A DNA stretch of 64,000 nt from Intestinimonas massiliensis (ex Afouda et al. 2020). GTDB lineage: Bacteria > Bacillota > Clostridia > Oscillospirales > Oscillospiraceae. The notes under the pieces are model-generated. The model saw only the letters and a program-made list of their open reading frames with translations. It was not told where the DNA came from and did not search any database. Of this stretch, positions 17,868 to 26,032 are shown one piece after another; within the stretch, counting starts at the first letter, position 1, and every line of letters starts with the position of its first letter. The position numbers were made by a program, and so were the translations under genes. The stretch lies in NCBI RefSeq assembly GCF_001244995.1, contig NZ_LN869529.1:2126957-2190956 (forward strand), read 5' to 3'.

Positions 17868-17919
17868 GATACATCCTCCTTATCTCGTATTGCTGACGCG
17901 CAGGGGGATGGGGCGGGCA

Positions 17920-19053
17920 TTATTTCAGAAGCTGGCCCGCAATGACCACGCGCTGAATCTGGTTGGTGCCCTCAAAGATCTGGAAAATCTTAGCGTCCCG
18001 AAGAAGCTTTTCCACCGGGTACTCCCTGGAGTAGCCGTAGCCGCCCAGAATCTGGATGGCATCCAGCGCAGACTTCACAGCGGTGTCGCCGGCGAAGCAC
18101 TTGCAGATGGCGGCCTCACGGGAGTAGGGCAGGTGCATCATGATGCGGTCGATGCAGTAGATCACGGTCTGTCGGGCGGCCTCGGTCTGCATATCCATGT
18201 CGGCCATCATGAACTGGAGCGCCTGCTGCTTGGCGATGGGTTTTCCAAAGGTCACCCGGGTCTTGGAGTAGCTCACGGCCTCGTCCAGGGCCCGTTGGGA
18301 GATGCCCACGGCGATGGCGCCGATGAAGGGGCGGGACAGATCCAGGGTGCGCATGGCGATCTTAAAGCCCTCGCCCTCTTCGCCCAGCCGATTGGCCGCG
18401 GGCACGCGGACATCCTCAAAGATCACATCGCAGGTGTTAGACAGGCGGATGCCGAACTTATCCTCCTCCTTGCCGGTGCTCACGCCGGGGCGGCTGCGCT
18501 CGACAATAAAAGCGGTCAGGCCCTTCAGCCCCTTGGAGCGGTCCACGTTGGCAAAAACCACGTACACATCAGCGATCCCGCCGTTGGTGATAAAGCACTT
18601 GGAGCCGTTGATGATGTACTCGTCTCCATCGCGGATGGCGGTGGTGGTGCAGGCGCCTGCGTCAGAGCCGGCCATGGGCTCGGTGAGGCAGAAGGCGGCA
18701 AACTTCTTCTGTGTGAGGATGTCGGAGTACATCTGCTTCTGGGTGGCAGTGCCGGCCAGAAGGACCGGCTTGATGGCCAGGCCGGTGGCCCCCATGGTGG
18801 TGGCGAACCCCGCGTCTACCTTGCCCATCTCTTCACAGGCAGCCGCCACAGTCATATAGTCGATGCCGCCGCCGCCAAACTCTTCCGGAATCTCCATGCA
18901 GTGCAGCCCCATCTCCAGCGCCTTGTCATAGGCGGCCATGGGCAGCTCGCCCGAGCGGTCGCATTCGGCGCAGACCGGCGCCACTTCTTTTTCCATAAAC
19001 GCCTTGACGGAGCTGACGATGGCTTGCTGGTCTTCGTTGAGCAGGTAACCCAT
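17920..19053 (-). CDS. Acyl-CoA dehydrogenase (short-chain type)
   Basis: 377 aa, the standard length. FAD/substrate motifs include CLTEPMAGSDAG, KCFITNGG and YSREYPVEKLLRDAKI; the catalytic glutamate is kept in QIFEGTNQIQR. Likely interconverts butyryl-CoA and crotonyl-CoA or a close homologue, with electrons passed to ETF. No etfAB lies next to it. First gene of a sigma-54 operon, divergent from the activator and from the 4-hydroxybutyryl-CoA dehydratase operon beyond it, so it probably acts on the product of that operon. Confidence 0.88.
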   Translation of the reverse strand: MGYLLNEDQQAIVSSVKAFMEKEVAPVCAECDRSGELPMAAYDKALEMGLHCMEIPEEFGGGGIDYMTVAAACEEMGKVDAGFATTMGATGLAIKPVLLAGTATQKQMYSDILTQKKFAAFCLTEPMAGSDAGACTTTAIRDGDEYIINGSKCFITNGGIADVYVVFANVDRSKGLKGLTAFIVERSRPGVSTGKEEDKFGIRLSNTCDVIFEDVRVPAANRLGEEGEGFKIAMRTLDLSRPFIGAIAVGISQRALDEAVSYSKTRVTFGKPIAKQQALQFMMADMDMQTEAARQTVIYCIDRIMMHLPYSREAAICKCFAGDTAVKSALDAIQILGGYGYSREYPVEKLLRDAKIFQIFEGTNQIQRVVIAGQLLK

Positions 19054-19113
19054 ATGATCTCCTCCATTTCAGTTTTGGTACTATGTGCGATGCATGCATT
19101 CATGGAATTTTAG

Positions 19114-19131
19114 ATGCAAGATCTGTGCCAA
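19114..19131 (-). promoter_or_regulatory. Sigma-54 (-24/-12) promoter of the acyl-CoA dehydrogenase operon
   Basis: Minus strand reads TTGGCAC-AGATC-TTGCAT. GG and GC are separated by exactly 10 bp, the sigma-54 hallmark. It lies about 60 bp upstream of the gene's ATG. Confidence 0.88.
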
Positions 19132-19244
19132 ACTACATTCCTGCGCCCAAAAAGACCCGCGGCCCACCTCTTCTATGCAAAGTCATGCGCCGTAGGGCAA
19201 GCCATTTACTATGAGTAATTTTGCCAAATATGAAATTACAACGG

Positions 19245-19273
19245 TTGACTTTTCTGGATCATCTGTGTATAAT
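19245..19273 (+). promoter_or_regulatory. Sigma-A promoter of the sigma-54 activator gene
   Basis: TTGACT, 17-bp spacer, TATAAT; expected start near 19280, about 90 nt before the activator ATG. Confidence 0.85.
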
Positions 19274-19286
19274 CGAGCCAAAAATT

Positions 19287-19349
19287 GCAAAAGTGAGACG
19301 GTTCTGATTTCGTGATTTTGCGAATCGTCGCAGAAGTGAGACGATTTTG
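19287..19349 (+). repeat. Direct repeats plus dyad in the activator leader (candidate UAS/operator)
   Basis: GCAAAAGTGAGACGGTTCTG (19287-19306) recurs as GCAGAAGTGAGACGATTTTG (19330-19349), 17 of 20 identical. Between them is the perfect dyad TGCGA-ATCG-TCGCA (19319-19332). The block is just downstream of the activator's own start site and about 180-245 bp upstream of the divergent sigma-54 start site, so it could serve both autoregulation and enhancer binding. Confidence 0.55.
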
Positions 19350-19370
19350 CAGCCAAGAGGAGGGGCTCTC

Positions 19371-20807
19371 ATGCGCCGTGAAGAATTCGGTTTGGAAAAT
19401 TTGGTGAAGGCCCTGAACCACATGAAAGGGACCCTTCTAATCTGCGACCGGAACCGCAACGTGGTCTACTACAACGACGTGGTCTGCTCCGCCCTGGACA
19501 TCCCCGAGGAACGCTTGAGCGGAGCCAACCTGATGGGTCTGGCGGAGGAGGGCTATATCCTCAACTCAGCCAGTATCCAGGCCTTTGAGACCCGGCAGTT
19601 GAGCATCAAATACGTCCGGGGCAAAATGAAGATGCCCATCCTGACGGTGTCCAATCCAGTCCTGGACGAAAACGGCGAGGTGGCGCTGGTGGTGGCCGTC
19701 AGTTTCAACGAGCAGATCACTGAACTGGTGGCCCGCGAGATGATGGAATCCAGGCAAAAATCCATAGAACTGCTGGACTTCTTGTCCTCCAAAATGTCCA
19801 ATAACGCCACAGTAATTGCAGAGAGCGCGGCTATGAAGGGCATTTTGGCCTTTCTGACCCGGATCTCCCCCGCAGACAGCAACATCCTGCTGACGGGGGA
19901 GACGGGCGCCGGCAAGGAGGTGCTTGCCAAATACATCCACAACCAGAGCTCGCGTAGCGGCGGGGTCTTTATTCCAGTCAACTGCGCGGCCATCCCGGAG
20001 AGCCTGATGGAATCGGAGTTTTTCGGCTATGCCAGGGGGGCCTTCACCGGAGCCAACAAGGAGGGCAAGGCCGGTGTGTTCGAGTTGGCCGACGGCGGCA
20101 CCATCTTCCTGGATGAAATCGGGGAAATGCCCCTTTTGATCCAGGCCAAATTCCTGCGCGTCATTGAAACGGGGGAGGTCACCCGTCTGGGCTCGGAGAG
20201 CAGCAAAAAGGTGGATTTTCGGCTGGTGGCGGCCACCAACCGGAACCTGGAGGAGATGTGCGCCCAGGGCCTGTTCCGCAGCGACCTCTACTACCGTCTA
20301 AACATCCTCTCCGTGGAAATCCCGCCCCTGCGGGAGCGGCGGGAGGACATCGTGCCGCTGGCCCGGTTCTTCCTCAGCAGACTCAATAAAAAATACAACA
20401 AAACAAAAATCCTGTCCTACTCCGCCATCCGGCGGCTGGAGCACTACCGCTGGCCCGGCAATGTCCGGGAACTGCGCAACGTGATCGAGCGGCTGTTCAT
20501 TACCTCGCCCACCGATATTCTGGAATTCGAGAGCGGGGACAATACCCTGTCCTTCCGCGGCGCCGGGCCGGAGACCTCCTTGGAGGCGCAGGACCGTACA
20601 GACCCGGCCTCCGCTCCGGTCCGGGAGGGCGTCTCCCTGCGCGCCGCCGTGGAGGCCTATGAAAAGCAGCTCGTTTTGGAGACGCTTGACGCATGCGGCG
20701 GCAGTGTTTCCAAGGCCGCTGGACGCCTGCGGCTCCACAAATCGGTGCTGTATCGCAAGCTGGAAAAATACCGTGGCCAGGAGGCAATCTCCGGCCCGGG
20801 AACCTGA
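19371..20807 (+). CDS. Sigma-54-dependent activator (PAS-AAA+-Fis)
   Basis: 478 aa. An N-terminal PAS domain (about 8-110) senses an unknown signal. The AAA+ domain has Walker A GETGAGKE, the sigma-54-contacting GAFTGA loop, Walker B GGTIFLDEIGEM and the arginine-finger region FRSDLYYRLN. A C-terminal Fis-type helix-turn-helix (GGSVSKAAGRLRLHKSVLYRKL) binds DNA. ATG 19371 is chosen over an upstream TTG because AGGAGGGG lies 5-10 bp before it. It sits between two operons that both have -24/-12 promoters, so it very probably activates both. Ligand unknown. Confidence 0.93.
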   Translation: MRREEFGLENLVKALNHMKGTLLICDRNRNVVYYNDVVCSALDIPEERLSGANLMGLAEEGYILNSASIQAFETRQLSIKYVRGKMKMPILTVSNPVLDENGEVALVVAVSFNEQITELVAREMMESRQKSIELLDFLSSKMSNNATVIAESAAMKGILAFLTRISPADSNILLTGETGAGKEVLAKYIHNQSSRSGGVFIPVNCAAIPESLMESEFFGYARGAFTGANKEGKAGVFELADGGTIFLDEIGEMPLLIQAKFLRVIETGEVTRLGSESSKKVDFRLVAATNRNLEEMCAQGLFRSDLYYRLNILSVEIPPLRERREDIVPLARFFLSRLNKKYNKTKILSYSAIRRLEHYRWPGNVRELRNVIERLFITSPTDILEFESGDNTLSFRGAGPETSLEAQDRTDPASAPVREGVSLRAAVEAYEKQLVLETLDACGGSVSKAAGRLRLHKSVLYRKLEKYRGQEAISGPGT

Positions 20808-20824
20808 CAAATGAATTGGGAGAA

Positions 20825-20862
20825 ACGGGAACTCCGGTACGACGCCGGGGTTCCCGTTTTTT
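20825..20862 (+). terminator. Intrinsic terminator of the activator gene
   Basis: Stem ACGGGAACTCCGG with complement (one mismatch), loop TACGACG, T-run at 20857-20862. It ends 4 bp before the next promoter. Confidence 0.88.
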
Positions 20863-20866
20863 GCGG

Positions 20867-20884
20867 TTGGCACACGATTTGCTT
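20867..20884 (+). promoter_or_regulatory. Sigma-54 (-24/-12) promoter of the 4-hydroxybutyryl-CoA dehydratase operon
   Basis: TTGGCAC-ACGAT-TTGCTT, GG to GC spacing exactly 10 bp; near-perfect consensus. Start expected near 20893, about 48 nt before the abfD ATG. Confidence 0.93.
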
Positions 20885-20940
20885 ATATCTTGGGCAGGCC
20901 GACAAATCCACTTTCCAAAAAATTAAACGGAGGTAACAGC

Positions 20941-22398
20941 ATGAAAACGGGACAAGAGTATAGAGACAGCCTGCGCAACCGCAACATCAAGGTGTACATC
21001 AAAGGACAGCTCCTGGACAGCAAGGACGTGATCGACCACCCCTTCATCAAAGGCCATGTCAACTCTGCCGCCATGACCTATGAACTGGCGGAGGACCCCC
21101 AGTTTGAGGATCTGATGACCGCTACCTCCCATCTGACCGGGAAAAAGATCAATCGGTTCACACACATCCATCAAAGTGTAGATGATTTGGTGAAAAAGGT
21201 CAAGATGCTGCGCATGATTTCCCTAAACACTGGTACATGTTACCAAAGATGCGTAGGTCTGGACGCCGTCAACTCCATCTACAGCGTCACCTACGAGATG
21301 GACCAGAAGCTGGGCACCAACTACCACGAGCGCCTGAAAAAGTACCTGCTGCGCTGGCAGGAGGAGGACCTGATGGTGGCCGGCGCCATGACCGACCCCA
21401 AGGGCGACCGGAGCCTACGCCCCTCTCAGCAGGCCGACCCCGACCTGTTCGTCCACGTGGTGAAGAAGGACGACAAGGGCATTTACATCCGGGGCGCCAA
21501 GGCCCACATGACCGGCATGGTTAACTCCCACGAAATGCTCATCATGCCCACCTCCGGCTACGGCGAGGAAGATAAGGACTACGCCGTCTGCTGCGCGCTG
21601 CCCGTGGATGCCCCCGGCGTCATCCATATCTTCGGCCGTCAGACCAATGACGACCGGAAACTGGAAGGCGAGATTGATCAGGGCAACGCCCGCTATGGCG
21701 TGGTTGGCGGCGAGTGCCTGACCATCCTGGAGGATGTGTTCGTACCTTGGGAAAATGTCTTTATGTGCGGCGAGTATCCGTTCTCCGGAATGCTGGTAGA
21801 GCGCTTTGCCTGCTACCACCGGCAGAACTACGGCGGCTGCAAGGGCGGCGTGTCCGACATCGTCATCGGCGCCGCCGCCACCGTGGCCGACATGAGCGGC
21901 TATGGCAAGGCCACCCACATCAAGGATAAGCTCAACGAGATGATCCATCTGGCCGAGACCCTGTACTGCTGCTCCATCGCCTGCTCGGCTGAGGGCAAGC
22001 CCACCGCCGCGGGCAACTATTATGTGGACCCCCTGCTGGCCAACGTGGGTAAGCACAACGTTACCAAGCTGATCTACGACATCGACCGCCTGGCCCAGGA
22101 TGTGGGCGGTGGTATTCTGGCCACGCTGCCCTCCGAAGCCGACTTCCGCAGCCCTGAGGTCGGCAAGTACGTGGAAAAGTACATGCGGGGCGTGGCCTCG
22201 GTGCCCACCGAGGACCGTATGCGGATGATCCGCCTGGTGGAGGTCATGACCGGCGGCGTGGCTCTGGTGGAGTCCATGCACGGCGCCGGCTCGCCCCAAG
22301 CCCAGAAAATCATGTACTCCAAGCTCTCCGGCCTGGAAAGCAAGAAGAAGGCGGCTATGAAGATCGCCGGTGTAGACCCCAGCAAATATTCAAAATAA
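20941..22398 (+). CDS. abfD: 4-hydroxybutyryl-CoA dehydratase / vinylacetyl-CoA isomerase
   Basis: 485 aa, the family length. This [4Fe-4S]/FAD enzyme dehydrates 4-hydroxybutyryl-CoA through a ketyl radical to crotonyl-CoA. By eye against the remembered Clostridium aminobutyricum enzyme, the cluster ligands are Cys100 and Cys104 (CYQRC), His293 and Cys300 (HRQNYGGCK). The catalytic Tyr297, Glu258 (GGECL), Glu444 (VESMHGAG) and Thr191 are also kept. SD GGAGG precedes ATG 20941; upstream starts fall before the transcription start. It leads a five-gene operon with CoA-transferase and thiolase, so the substrate is probably 4-hydroxybutyrate from succinate, GABA or the medium. Confidence 0.95.
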   Translation: MKTGQEYRDSLRNRNIKVYIKGQLLDSKDVIDHPFIKGHVNSAAMTYELAEDPQFEDLMTATSHLTGKKINRFTHIHQSVDDLVKKVKMLRMISLNTGTCYQRCVGLDAVNSIYSVTYEMDQKLGTNYHERLKKYLLRWQEEDLMVAGAMTDPKGDRSLRPSQQADPDLFVHVVKKDDKGIYIRGAKAHMTGMVNSHEMLIMPTSGYGEEDKDYAVCCALPVDAPGVIHIFGRQTNDDRKLEGEIDQGNARYGVVGGECLTILEDVFVPWENVFMCGEYPFSGMLVERFACYHRQNYGGCKGGVSDIVIGAAATVADMSGYGKATHIKDKLNEMIHLAETLYCCSIACSAEGKPTAAGNYYVDPLLANVGKHNVTKLIYDIDRLAQDVGGGILATLPSEADFRSPEVGKYVEKYMRGVASVPTEDRMRMIRLVEVMTGGVALVESMHGAGSPQAQKIMYSKLSGLESKKKAAMKIAGVDPSKYSK

Positions 22399-22411
22399 GC
22401 AGGTCCCCGCC

Positions 22412-22708
22412 TTGAAGGTAGGCGTCAAGTTCTGCGGGCACTGCGCGCCCCGCATGGATATGGCGGAACTCTGCAAAACGCTGCGGGCGCGGGCGCCCGA
22501 GTTGGTCTTTGGTTACTATGCCAGAGACCCCGCCGTGGACGTGCTCCTGATTCTCAACGCCTGTCAGGCCGAATGCGCCAGCCGTCCTGATTTCCAGGGG
22601 CCAGTGATCCTGGTCTCCCCCGACACAGTGGATCACTGGCCCACCCCTCCTGAACAGCTCTGCAGCAGTATCCTCCGCCGGATTCAGGCGGTGTCCCGGT
22701 CCGGCTGA
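22412..22708 (+). CDS. Small CxxC protein of unknown function
   Basis: 98 aa from a TTG start at 22412; no alternative start gives a better N-terminus. Begins MKVGVKFCGHCAPR, putting a thioredoxin-like CGHC at residues 8-11, with further cysteines in NACQAEC. No signal or membrane segment. It sits 13 bp after abfD and is probably translationally coupled. The CxxC and the company of a NifU-like gene suggest redox or Fe-S-related assistance to the oxygen-sensitive dehydratase; this is inference and the family is not one I can name. Confidence 0.65.
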   Translation: MKVGVKFCGHCAPRMDMAELCKTLRARAPELVFGYYARDPAVDVLLILNACQAECASRPDFQGPVILVSPDTVDHWPTPPEQLCSSILRRIQAVSRSG

Positions 22709-22800
22709 AGCGGCGTGCAGAGCGGTGCGAAACGAGCTGAGGCGGAGGAATCGTCAGCGGGCGGTTCCTCCGCTTTTTTCCAACGAAAGGAGCAATTCTG

Positions 22801-23082
22801 ATGCGGGAAGCCATCGAACAAGCCCTGGACGAATACGCCCGGCCGATCCTGCGGGAGCACTGCGGCGAGGTGGAAGTCACCCGGATCCAGGGGGACACCG
22901 TTTATGTACGGCTTCTAGGCCAGTGCGCCGGCTGTGCCGCGGCCGATTACACGGCGGACGAGGTTCTGGAACGAGTGCTGCGGCAGCACGTGCCCGGCGT
23001 GGAGCATGTGGAGCTGGACACTCTTGATCTGGACCTTTATCAGTATGCCAGACAGTTGCTGCGGTGGGAGAGTCCGGGATAA
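22801..23082 (+). CDS. NifU-like C-terminal domain Fe-S protein
   Basis: 93 aa. The GQCAGCAAADYT motif (Cys42, Cys45) is the CxxC signature of the NifU C-terminal/Nfu domain, which carries or delivers [4Fe-4S] clusters. SD AAAGGAG precedes ATG 22801. Embedded between the dehydratase and its CoA-transferase under the sigma-54 promoter, it plausibly loads the dehydratase cluster. Dedicated Nfu-type genes inside a catabolic operon are unusual. The C-terminal 25 residues are acidic/Leu-rich and not obviously part of the domain. Confidence 0.8.
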   Translation: MREAIEQALDEYARPILREHCGEVEVTRIQGDTVYVRLLGQCAGCAAADYTADEVLERVLRQHVPGVEHVELDTLDLDLYQYARQLLRWESPG

Positions 23083-23122
23083 TCTCTCCTGCCCGCGCCA
23101 GATCAAAGAAGGGAGCGACTAT

Positions 23123-24676
23123 ATGAGTAAAATCGTCAGTATGGACACCGCGCTGGACCTGATCCGGGACGGTGCCGTGGTGGGCACGTCGGGCTTTATG
23201 ATCGCCGGGACCCCCGAGTCCGTCTTTCGCGCCATGGGAGAACGGTATGCGCAGACGGGCCACCCCCGGGACCTGACTTGTGTGTTCTGCGCCAGCCAAG
23301 GCAATGCCGAGGGGCAGGGCTACGATCACCTGGCCCAGGACGGCATGATCGCCAAGATTATTGGCGGCCACTTCGGCCTGACACCCAAGCTGGGCAAATA
23401 TATGGCGGAAAACAAGTGTCAGGCCTACAACTACCCCTTGGGGGTGGTGGCGGGTATTTTCCGGGCGGCCATCCAGCAGCGCCCCGGCGAACTGACCAAG
23501 GTGGGTCTCAAGACCTTCGTGGACCCCCGGTTGGAGGGCGGCAAAATCAATGCCGTCACCACCGAGGACCTGGTGAAGGTGGTGGAGTTTGAGGGGGAGG
23601 AGTGGCTGTGGTATCCCACTCCCAAGTTTGACGTGGCTATTATCCGCGGCACCACCGGCGACGAGGACGGCAACATTACCATCGAACACGAGCCGGTGAA
23701 CCTGGAGATGCGCACCATCGCCATGGCGGTCAAGGCCTGTGGCGGCAAGGTCATCGTCCAGGTAAAGAACGCCGTCCGCGCCGGCAGCCTCACTGCCGAC
23801 CGGGTGGAGATCCCGGGGATCTTTGTGGATGCAGTGGTGGTCTCCCCCGACCCCATCGAGGAGCACCGTCAGACCAAGGCTTATTTTTACGACCCCAGCA
23901 TGTCCGGTCATATCAACGTCCCCGTGGACTCCATCCCGCCCCTGCCCCTGGACGTGCGCAAAGTCCTGGCCCGCCGGGCCGCCATGGAACTGACTCCCCA
24001 TGCCGTCATCAATCTGGGGATCGGTGTGCCCGAGGGTGTGGCGGTGGTGGCTGCCGAGGAGGGCTTTGGCGATCAGCTCACCATGACCACCGAAAGCGGC
24101 GTGATGGGAGGCATCCCTTGCGGCGGCGGCGCCTTCGGCGCCGGGCAGAACGCCCTGGGCATCCTGGACATGCGCACGATGTTCGATTTCTATGACGGCG
24201 GCGGCCTGGACATGACCGTTCTGGGGTTGGCCGAGGTCAACGCCAAGGGCGACATCAACGTGGGGCGTTTCGGTCCCAAAACACCGGGCTGCGGCGGCTT
24301 CATCAACATTTCCCAAAATACCGGCAAGGTGGTTTTCTGCGGCTCCTTTACCTCCGGCGGTCTGGAGCTGGAGATTGGAAATGGTGCGCTTCACATCATC
24401 AGGGAGGGACGCAACCGCAAATTTGTGGAGAACGTCCAGCAGGTGACCTACAGCGGCGAATACGGAGCCTCCATCGGCCAGGAGGTGCTCTATGTCACCG
24501 AACGGGCGGTCTTCCGGCTCACCCGGGCTGGCATCGTTCTGACGGAGATCGCCCCCGGGGTGGACCTGCAAAAGGATGTGCTGGACCAGATGGGTTTTCT
24601 TCCCATCCTGTCCAAGGACTTAAAGCAGATGGACCCCCGGGTCTTTCAGGCGGAGAAGATGGGCCTCACCATCTGA
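23123..24676 (+). CDS. Acyl-CoA:acetate CoA-transferase (YdiF/propionate CoA-transferase type)
   Basis: 517-aa fused alpha-beta family I CoA-transferase. The N-terminal half has GTSGFMIAGTPES; the C-terminal half has the NLGIGVPEGV glycine loop and the catalytic glutamate in MTTESGVMGGIPCGGG. It would transfer CoA from acetyl- or butyryl-CoA to the incoming acid. SD GGGAG precedes ATG 23123. Third enzyme-associated gene of the abfD operon; the natural acceptor is probably 4-hydroxybutyrate or a similar short acid (inference). Confidence 0.88.
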   Translation: MSKIVSMDTALDLIRDGAVVGTSGFMIAGTPESVFRAMGERYAQTGHPRDLTCVFCASQGNAEGQGYDHLAQDGMIAKIIGGHFGLTPKLGKYMAENKCQAYNYPLGVVAGIFRAAIQQRPGELTKVGLKTFVDPRLEGGKINAVTTEDLVKVVEFEGEEWLWYPTPKFDVAIIRGTTGDEDGNITIEHEPVNLEMRTIAMAVKACGGKVIVQVKNAVRAGSLTADRVEIPGIFVDAVVVSPDPIEEHRQTKAYFYDPSMSGHINVPVDSIPPLPLDVRKVLARRAAMELTPHAVINLGIGVPEGVAVVAAEEGFGDQLTMTTESGVMGGIPCGGGAFGAGQNALGILDMRTMFDFYDGGGLDMTVLGLAEVNAKGDINVGRFGPKTPGCGGFINISQNTGKVVFCGSFTSGGLELEIGNGALHIIREGRNRKFVENVQQVTYSGEYGASIGQEVLYVTERAVFRLTRAGIVLTEIAPGVDLQKDVLDQMGFLPILSKDLKQMDPRVFQAEKMGLTI

Positions 24677-24732
24677 AAGCCTTCCGGAGCCATTGGCTCC
24701 TAACCTTCACCAACGATGTTTGGAGGAACGCT

Positions 24733-25929
24733 ATGCGAGAAGTTGTCATTGTCAGCGCCTGCCGTACTCCCATCGGCGAATTTAACGGGGCCTTTGCCTC
24801 CCTGTCCGCCCGTGACCTGGCCATCGCCGCCGGAAAGGAGGCCATCCGCCGGGCCGGTTTGGCCCCATCCCAGGTGGACGAGATCGCCATGGGTCAGCTC
24901 TACACCGCCATGCAGGGCTCTCTGCCCGCCCGGCAGGTGAGTATGCGCATCGGGCTGCCCGCCCGCAGCAACGCCGTCAGCGTAAACCAGAACTGCGCCT
25001 CCGGGATGCGGGCCCTGGAGATCGTCTGTAATGATGTGGCGCTGGGTAAGACCGACATTGGTCTGGCTGTGGGTGTGGAGAGCATGACCAACGCCCCCTA
25101 TCTGCTCCCCAAGGCCCGGAATGGCTACCGGATGGGTCACGGCCAGATCACCGACTCCATGCTCCATGACGGCCTGGTGGATGAGTTGTCCGGAGGTCAT
25201 ATGGGCGTCACGGCGGAAAATGTAGCCAAGCGCTACGGCATTACCCGGCAGGAGTGCGATGAGCTGGCCGTCTTGAGTCATCAGCGTGCCTGCGCCGCCA
25301 TTGATGCCGGAACATTTAAGGACGAGATTGTCCCGATGGAAGTCCGCAGCCGAAAAGGCACTGTGGTGGTGGATACCGACGAGCATCCCATTCGGGGTGC
25401 TGATCTGGCGTCCATGGCCCAGCTTCCCCCGGCCTTTCTGCGGGACGGCGTGGTCACCGCGGCCAACGCCTCCGGGATCAACGACGCGGCGGCGGCGGCG
25501 GTGGTCATGTCAAAAGAAAAGGCCGACGCGCTGGGCATCGCTCCCCTGGCAAAGATGCTCCATATCTGCGGTGAGGGAGTGGAGCCCGAGGTCATGGGCC
25601 TGGGTCCCGCCGTGGCCATTCCCAAGTGTCTGAAAGCGGTCGGCCTGGCATTTGAGGATGTGGACTACTGGGAGGTCAACGAAGCCTTTGCCGCCCAGTT
25701 CATCGGAGTGGAACGGATGCTCCAGGAAGAGCACGGCATTCAGATGGACCGGGCGCGGACCAATATCAACGGCTCTGGCATCTCCCTAGGGCATCCAGTG
25801 GGCTGTACCGCCCTGCGGATCGTGGTGTCGCTGATCTATGAGATGCTCCACTCAGGGCACCGGGTGGGAGGCGCCGCACTGTGCGTGGGCGGCGGTCCGG
25901 CCATGGCCTCCCTGTGGGAGCGCATCTGA
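24733..25929 (+). CDS. Acetyl-CoA acetyltransferase (thiolase)
   Basis: 398 aa. Nucleophile Cys88 in NQNCASGM, the GHPVGC histidine motif and the C-terminal CVGGGPAMA cysteine define a biosynthetic/degradative thiolase. Interconverts acetoacetyl-CoA and two acetyl-CoA. Last gene of the sigma-54 abfD operon; its presence means crotonyl-CoA can also go down to acetyl-CoA, though crotonase and hydroxybutyryl-CoA dehydrogenase are not in this window. Confidence 0.93.
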   Translation: MREVVIVSACRTPIGEFNGAFASLSARDLAIAAGKEAIRRAGLAPSQVDEIAMGQLYTAMQGSLPARQVSMRIGLPARSNAVSVNQNCASGMRALEIVCNDVALGKTDIGLAVGVESMTNAPYLLPKARNGYRMGHGQITDSMLHDGLVDELSGGHMGVTAENVAKRYGITRQECDELAVLSHQRACAAIDAGTFKDEIVPMEVRSRKGTVVVDTDEHPIRGADLASMAQLPPAFLRDGVVTAANASGINDAAAAAVVMSKEKADALGIAPLAKMLHICGEGVEPEVMGLGPAVAIPKCLKAVGLAFEDVDYWEVNEAFAAQFIGVERMLQEEHGIQMDRARTNINGSGISLGHPVGCTALRIVVSLIYEMLHSGHRVGGAALCVGGGPAMASLWERI

Positions 25930-25969
25930 CCCATTCCGGATCATGCCCTGTGTGGATTGGGATATATCC

Positions 25970-26011
25970 AGAAGGAACCGGCTGGGGCCGTGGCCCCAGC
26001 CGGTTCCTTCT
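25970..26011. terminator. Bidirectional terminator between convergent operons
   Basis: Perfect 20-bp stem AGAAGGAACCGGCTGGGGCC with complement, loop GT. It lies between the thiolase stop (+) and the response-regulator stop (-). No long T-run on either side. Confidence 0.75.
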
Positions 26012-26032
26012 GAATAGTATGGGGAAGGGCAA

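Noticed and set aside
22877-24571. Long minus-strand frame opposite the CoA-transferase
   Set aside because: Shadow composition; the plus-strand gene carries the family motifs and an SD.
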